DNA from: Oscillospiraceae bacterium
GTDB taxonomy: Bacteria > Bacillota > Clostridia > Oscillospirales > Acutalibacteraceae
Direction of reading: 5' to 3'
Length of the DNA stretch: 9,778 nucleotides
Assembly (NCBI GenBank): GCA_902766855.1
Contig: CACXFE010000182.1
Span: forward strand, 1-9,778
Part shown: positions 6,100-9,778 of the stretch, piece after piece
How the letters are laid out: every line of letters starts with the position of its first letter
Position numbering within the stretch: the first letter of the stretch is position 1
Translations under genes and position numbers: made by a program
The notes under the pieces: generated by a model
Databases searched by the model: none
Seen by the model: only the letters and a program-made list of their open reading frames with translations
Told to the model about the DNA's origin: nothing

Positions 6100-7017
6100 C
6101 TATTTTAAGAAGCCGTTGATGATTTGCTCTTCCGCTTGTTTTTCTGTTAATCCGAGGGTCATCAACTTCATCAGTTGATCTCCGGCGATTTTACCGATGG
6201 CGGCTTCGTGGATCAAAGAGGCGTCAATATGATTGGCGGTAATCTCCGGAATGGCGCAAACGCGGCCGTGATCCATGATGATCGCGTCACATTCGGTGTG
6301 CCCGTTGCAAATATTATTCCCGTTAATTTTCGATAAGAAGCGCTGAAAAGAATCTTCTTTTGCAACCGAACGGGAAATGACATTTGCGCTGGAATGTTCG
6401 CCGTCAAGATCAACCGTAAAATCCGTTTCGGCGGTTTGTTTGCCGCTGGTCATGATTTTTTCACGGATGACGATCGTGGCATGCGCGCTCAACCGGGCTT
6501 TGGTAACACGGGTGGTGGATTGAATGCCCTCGATCTGGGTGGTTTCCATTTCCATCGAGCCGCCTTCCGCGATGTTGACGATCGTGGTGGGATTCATATT
6601 GTTTTCCCCGGTGCCGCTGCCCGCACCGTAATGTTTTTCCACATATTTTACTTTTGCGTTTTTTCCGATAAAGAAGGAATGAATCCCGTCATGCCGGGAT
6701 TCTTCGCTGCCGCAATTATGAATCCCGCATCCGGCGATAATGGTCACATCCGCGCCTTCCCCGATGATGAAATCGTTGTAAACCAGGTCGCTCAACCCCG
6801 TTTGGCTGATCAGGACAGGAATATGCACCGTTTCGTTTTTGGTGCCGGGTTTAATGATGATGTCGATCCCGGGCTTGTCCGTTTTGGTTTTGATATCAAT
6901 ATTTTCGGTCACATGGCGATCTGCCAACTGCCCGTTGGCGCGAATATTGTAGGCGCCGCCGGTCGTTTCGTCCATATCGGCGATGATTTTTAACAGTTCC
7001 CGTTCTGTTTGATTCAT
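6100..7017 (-). CDS. sufB: SufB/SufD-type Fe-S cluster scaffold of a minimal SUF system
   Basis: Scaffold partner of the SufC ATPase for iron-sulfur cluster assembly in the cytoplasm. At 305 aa it is much shorter than E. coli SufB (about 495) and resembles the compact form of minimal SufBC/SMS systems. It consists of the beta-helix core (for example ADVTIIAGCGIHNCG, GKNAKVKYVEKHYG) and the C-terminal SufB/D signature ECDAIIMDHGRVCAIPE followed by HEAAIGKIAGDQL (His270) and the ending GLTEKQAEEQIINGFLK. Cysteines that could bind cluster or metal are Cys97 and Cys102 (in CGIHNC), Cys237, Cys243 and Cys254. The ATG at 7015-7017 overlaps the sufC stop as ATGA and has a strong GGAGGGAG about 7 nt upstream, so a longer in-frame extension to 7047 is rejected. 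Which cysteines or histidines are ligands is not shown by the sequence. Confidence 0.9.
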   Translation of the reverse strand: MNQTERELLKIIADMDETTGGAYNIRANGQLADRHVTENIDIKTKTDKPGIDIIIKPGTKNETVHIPVLISQTGLSDLVYNDFIIGEGADVTIIAGCGIHNCGSEESRHDGIHSFFIGKNAKVKYVEKHYGAGSGTGENNMNPTTIVNIAEGGSMEMETTQIEGIQSTTRVTKARLSAHATIVIREKIMTSGKQTAETDFTVDLDGEHSSANVISRSVAKEDSFQRFLSKINGNNICNGHTECDAIIMDHGRVCAIPEITANHIDASLIHEAAIGKIAGDQLMKLMTLGLTEKQAEEQIINGFLK

Positions 7018-7745
7018 ATCTGTTCTCCCTCCGCCGTGATATGGCACCCGGTGCTGATATTGCCAAGCAAACCGGGCAGGATTTCTTCCTTGCTGCCTTC
7101 TTGCAGTACTTCGCCGTCCCCTAAAACGATCACATGATCCGCAATATTCAAAATCCGTTCCTGATGAGAAATAATCAGAATGGTGCCGTTCAGGGTGCGG
7201 CGCATTTTTTCAAACACTTTGATCAGGTTGTTGAAACTCCAAAGATCAATGCCGGCTTCCGGCTCGTCAAAAATGGAAATTTTGGTACCGCGCGCCAATA
7301 CGGTGGCGATTTCGATCCGTTTCAGTTCGCCGCCCGAGAGAGAGGAATTGACCTCCCGGTTAATATAATCCCGCGCACAAAGGCCGACCTGCGATAAATA
7401 ATCGCAAGCCTCGGTCAGTCCGATCGACTTGCCGGCGGCAAGACCGATCAGGTCATACACCGTCATGCCTTTGAAATGCACCGGTTGTTGAAACGCAAAA
7501 CTGATGCCTTTTCTTGCACGGTCGGTCACGGATAGGTCGGTAATGTCTTCACCGTCTAATAAAATCCGCCCGGAATCGGGGCGATGAATGCCCGCGATCA
7601 ATTTCGCAAGGGTGGATTTTCCGCCGCCGTTCGGCCCGGTCACCGCAACAAAGCCTTTGTCTATTTTCAGCCCGATATTTTTTAAAATTTCTTTTTGCGC
7701 GCCGTCTGATTCGGCGCTGAAAGAAATGTTTTGTAATTCTAACAT
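7014..7745 (-). CDS. sufC: SufC-type Fe-S assembly ABC ATPase
   Basis: Soluble ABC ATPase that powers the SufB/D scaffold. The 243 aa carry a full set of motifs: Walker A GPNGGGKST (37-45), Q-loop AFQQP (84-88), signature LSGGE (136-140), Walker B ISIFDEPEAGID (156-167, Glu161) and the H-loop His194 in SHQ. The SufC-specific reading DEPEAGID and the pairing with a SufB/D protein distinguish it from a transporter ATPase; there is no permease nearby. The ATG at 7743-7745 follows GGAGG by 5 nt, so an in-frame extension to 7844 is unlikely, and that extension would run into the PNPase terminator. The stop overlaps the sufB start by 4 nt, indicating translational coupling. No SufS, SufU or SufT is visible; these must be elsewhere or absent. 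Confidence 0.93.
   Translation of the reverse strand: MLELQNISFSAESDGAQKEILKNIGLKIDKGFVAVTGPNGGGKSTLAKLIAGIHRPDSGRILLDGEDITDLSVTDRARKGISFAFQQPVHFKGMTVYDLIGLAAGKSIGLTEACDYLSQVGLCARDYINREVNSSLSGGELKRIEIATVLARGTKISIFDEPEAGIDLWSFNNLIKVFEKMRRTLNGTILIISHQERILNIADHVIVLGDGEVLQEGSKEEILPGLLGNISTGCHITAEGEQI
7025..7032 (-). promoter_or_regulatory. Ribosome binding site of sufB inside the sufC end
   Basis: GGAGGGAG on the minus strand, about 7 nt before the ATG at 7017 and within the last codons of sufC. It fixes the sufB start. Confidence 0.8.
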
Positions 7746-7750
7746 AACTT

Positions 7751-7755
7751 CCTCC
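7751..7755 (-). promoter_or_regulatory. Ribosome binding site of sufC
   Basis: GGAGG on the minus strand, 5 nt before the ATG at 7745. It fixes the sufC start. I do not find a convincing promoter between this site and the PNPase terminator. Confidence 0.78.
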
Positions 7756-7810
7756 GAGCGATCGCTGCGTTTGCCGCATGAATGGCGGCTGTTTTTTGAT
7801 TTTCTTTGTT

Positions 7811-7854
7811 TAAAAATGCGGGCAACAGGGAAAAAGAGGATCACTGTCGCCCGC
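7811..7854 (-). terminator. Intrinsic terminator after pnp
   Basis: On the minus strand GCGGGCGACAG (7854-7844) pairs with CTGTTGCCCGC (7828-7818), an 11-bp stem with one G-U pair, around a loop of about 15 nt, followed by ATTTTT. It starts about 13 nt after the pnp stop. The loop is larger than usual, so efficiency may be moderate and some readthrough into sufCB is possible. Confidence 0.7.
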
Positions 7855-7867
7855 CCGAAATAAATTT

Positions 7868-9778
7868 TTAATTGTTTCTGGAGCCTCTGCGATCTCTGCC
7901 GCGACCCGGTCTTGATCTGCGGGGAGCCTCTTCTTCGCCATCGTCTTCTACCACGGCGCCGTTCACTTCCACCAGGGCGTCCCTTCTGGAAAGATTGATG
8001 CGACCCTGATCGTCGATCTCGGTTACTTTGACCAGCACCTGATCCCCGACGGTGACAACATCTTCTACCTTTTCCACACGCTTGACATCCAGTTTTGAAA
8101 TGTGAACAAGCCCTTCTTTACCGGGGGCGATTTCCACAAAGGCGCCGAAAGACATCAGCCGGGTGACTTTGCCGTTATAGATCGCGCCGATTTCGGGATC
8201 GTTCGCAATCAATTCAATGATCGAGATGGCTTGCGCGGCTTTGTCCACATCCAGACCGGATACAAATACATGCCCGTCTTCCTCAATGTTAATGGCGCAT
8301 TCGCACTGCTCTTGGATGGATTGAATCACCTTACCTTGCTTGCCGATCACATCGCCGATCTTATCGGGGCTGATTTGGGTGGTCAGCATCTTCGGAGCAT
8401 AAGGCGAGAGTTCTTTTCTCGGCTCTGCGATACATTTCAGCATCACTTCATCTAAAATATAATCGCGTGCCTTATGGGTTTTGGCGAAGGCTTCTTTGAT
8501 GATTTCGGGGGTAAGACCGTGTACTTTCAGATCCATTTGAATCGCGGTGATGCCCTTATGGGTACCCGCCACTTTAAAGTCCATATCGCCGTAGAAATCT
8601 TCCAGCCCCTGGATATCGACCATGGTCATAAAATCGCCGTAAACGCCTTCGTCCCCGGTGATCAATCCGCAGGAAATGCCGGCTACCGGCGCTTTGATCG
8701 GCACACCGGCCGCCATCAAAGCAAGGGTGGAGCCGCAGATGGAACCCTGCGAGGTAGAACCGTTGGAAGAAAGCACTTCCGAAACCACGCGGATTGCATA
8801 GGGGAAGTCTTCCACACTCGGGATCACAGGGAGAAGCGCACGCTCCGCCAAGGCACCGTGACCGATTTCGCGGCGGCCGGGCCCGCGGGAAGGCTTGGTT
8901 TCTCCAACCGAGTAGGAGGGGAAGTTGTAATGATGAATATACCGCTTGGAAACTTCTTCATCCAAACCGTCTAACTTCTGAGCGTCGCTGATCGGAGCCA
9001 AAGTAGCGGCGGAAAGAACCTGCGTTTGCCCTCTGGTGAACATACCTGAGCCGTGTACGCGGGGGAGCAGGTCGATCTGGGCGTTGAGCGGGCGGATCTC
9101 ATCGATTCCGCGGCCGTCCACACGCTTTTTCTCGTTCTTTAACCAGTTGCGCACCACATGCTTTTGAACCAGATAAAGGATTTCATCGATCTTGCCTTCG
9201 CAGCCTTCAAACTGCGCATCATATTTTTCATGGACAGCGTTGTAGATCGGCAGAAGCGCCTCGTCGCGCACGCGCTTATCATCCGTGTCCAAAGCCTTTT
9301 TCACATCTTCGATACAGAACTCTTCGATCTCGGAAAGAATGGCGGGATCGGGATCGTTCGAAATAAATTCAAATTTCGGTTTGCCGATCTCGGCCACAAT
9401 GCCTTTGATGAATTTCACAACGGCTTTGTTTGCCTCGTGCCCTGCCATGATGCAGTCAAACATCAGATCGTCCGGGATCTCATTCGCGCCCGCTTCGATC
9501 ATGGCAACCAGATCCTCTGTGGAGGAAACGGTAAGATTCAACTCGGTTTTTGCGCGTTGTTCCAAAGTGGGGTTGATGATGATCTCACCGTCTACCAACC
9601 CGACATTGACACTGGAAATCGGGCCGTCCCACGGAATATCGGAAATGGCGATCGCGGCGGAAACACCGATCGCGGCGGCCACTTCGGGGGAACAATCCGG
9701 ATCGACCGACATCACCGTTGCCACCACGGAGCAATCGTTCCGCATATCTTTCGGGAAGAGGGGGCGAATCGGGCGGTC
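7868..9778 (-). CDS. pnp: Polynucleotide phosphorylase (5' end cut by window)
   Basis: Phosphorolytic 3'-5' exoribonuclease of mRNA turnover. The frame stays open to the window edge: before the Met codon at 9743-9745 eleven more codons read DRPIRPLFPKD, the conserved PNPase stretch, so that Met is internal. 636 residues are visible out of about 700. In order: most of the first RNase PH core (VVATVMSVDPDCSPEVAA, SDIPWDGPISSVNVG), the alpha-helical linker, the second and catalytic RNase PH core (GRREIGHGALAERAL, SNGSTSQGSICGSTLALMAAG, GDMDFKVAGTHKGITAIQMDLK), a KH domain with GKQG, an S1 domain (GAIYNGKVTRLMSFGAFVEI to GRINLSRRD), and a charged tail that goes from acidic to Arg/Gly-rich. rpsO often lies upstream in bacteria but is outside this window. 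Confidence 0.98.
   Translation of the reverse strand, partial: DRPIRPLFPKDMRNDCSVVATVMSVDPDCSPEVAAAIGVSAAIAISDIPWDGPISSVNVGLVDGEIIINPTLEQRAKTELNLTVSSTEDLVAMIEAGANEIPDDLMFDCIMAGHEANKAVVKFIKGIVAEIGKPKFEFISNDPDPAILSEIEEFCIEDVKKALDTDDKRVRDEALLPIYNAVHEKYDAQFEGCEGKIDEILYLVQKHVVRNWLKNEKKRVDGRGIDEIRPLNAQIDLLPRVHGSGMFTRGQTQVLSAATLAPISDAQKLDGLDEEVSKRYIHHYNFPSYSVGETKPSRGPGRREIGHGALAERALLPVIPSVEDFPYAIRVVSEVLSSNGSTSQGSICGSTLALMAAGVPIKAPVAGISCGLITGDEGVYGDFMTMVDIQGLEDFYGDMDFKVAGTHKGITAIQMDLKVHGLTPEIIKEAFAKTHKARDYILDEVMLKCIAEPRKELSPYAPKMLTTQISPDKIGDVIGKQGKVIQSIQEQCECAINIEEDGHVFVSGLDVDKAAQAISIIELIANDPEIGAIYNGKVTRLMSFGAFVEIAPGKEGLVHISKLDVKRVEKVEDVVTVGDQVLVKVTEIDDQGRINLSRRDALVEVNGAVVEDDGEEEAPRRSRPGRGRDRRGSRNN

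Noticed and set aside
6394..6993. Plus-strand open frame of 199 codons opposite sufB
   Set aside because: Antisense to a clear SufB/D gene. Its composition (rich in Phe, Gly, Asp) reflects the complementary codons, and no motif is visible.
7014..7745. ABC transporter ATPase identity
   Set aside because: No permease or binding protein is adjacent. The Walker B context and the coupled SufB/D gene fit SufC.
7756..7765. Palindrome AGCGATCGCT in the sufC leader as a possible operator
   Set aside because: A single 10-bp palindrome with no second copy in view and no recognisable regulator motif.
7767..7790. Short GCCGC/GCGGC hairpin followed by T-rich sequence on the plus strand, upstream of sufC
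   Set aside because: The stem is only 5 bp and no plus-strand gene precedes it. It could be chance, or a minor leader structure of the sufC mRNA.
8474..8974. Plus-strand open frame of 166 codons opposite pnp
   Set aside because: Antisense to the catalytic core of PNPase with no independent signal of coding.
1..9778. CRISPR array, tRNA, rRNA, prophage or insertion sequence
   Set aside because: No regularly spaced direct repeats, cloverleaf sequence, integrase/transposase frame or terminal inverted repeats were seen by eye.

Overview
The window looks like a chromosomal segment from an anaerobic, probably uncultivated Clostridia-type Firmicute. G+C is around half by eye. The evidence for this is a Gram-positive style CpsC/CpsD exopolysaccharide pair (two-membrane-segment Wzz protein plus a separate tyrosine kinase), a VanS-like sensor kinase, a minimal two-gene SUF system, and PNPase wording typical of Clostridia. 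There is no phage, IS element, tRNA, rRNA or CRISPR array. No gene-free stretch exceeds 300 bases. The longest gaps are about 160 nt (2000-2159) and 122 nt (7746-7867), and both carry terminators.

Left part, + strand (1-1999): the C-terminal three quarters of an OmpR-family response regulator, cut by the window start, overlaps a membrane sensor histidine kinase. The pair ends at an intrinsic terminator (2105-2132).

Middle, - strand (6087 down to 2045): a probable five-gene operon. A good extended -10 promoter (6059-6087) precedes a Wzz/CpsC chain-length protein, a CpsD/BY-type tyrosine kinase with a C-terminal Tyr cluster, a ROK sugar kinase that has lost the usual zinc cysteines, a GmhA-type SIS sugar-phosphate isomerase with an intact metal-ligand set, and a maltose/galactoside-type O-acetyltransferase. 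It ends at an intrinsic terminator (2045-2074). The inferred theme is supply and modification of sugars together with control of exported polysaccharide. The two-component genes converge on this operon, and each strand's terminator lies beyond the other's hairpin. The two hairpins belong to a tandemly duplicated unit of about 50 bp.

Right part, - strand (9778 down to 6100): polynucleotide phosphorylase, cut by the window end, with its own terminator. Then comes a translationally coupled SufC ATPase and SufB/D-type scaffold, a minimal SUF-like iron-sulfur cluster system with no cysteine desulfurase or SufU in view.

I see no clearly undescribed system. The most interesting items are the duplicated convergent terminator, the CpsC-CpsD-ROK-SIS-acetyltransferase cassette, and the cysteine-less ROK kinase paired with a GmhA-type isomerase.
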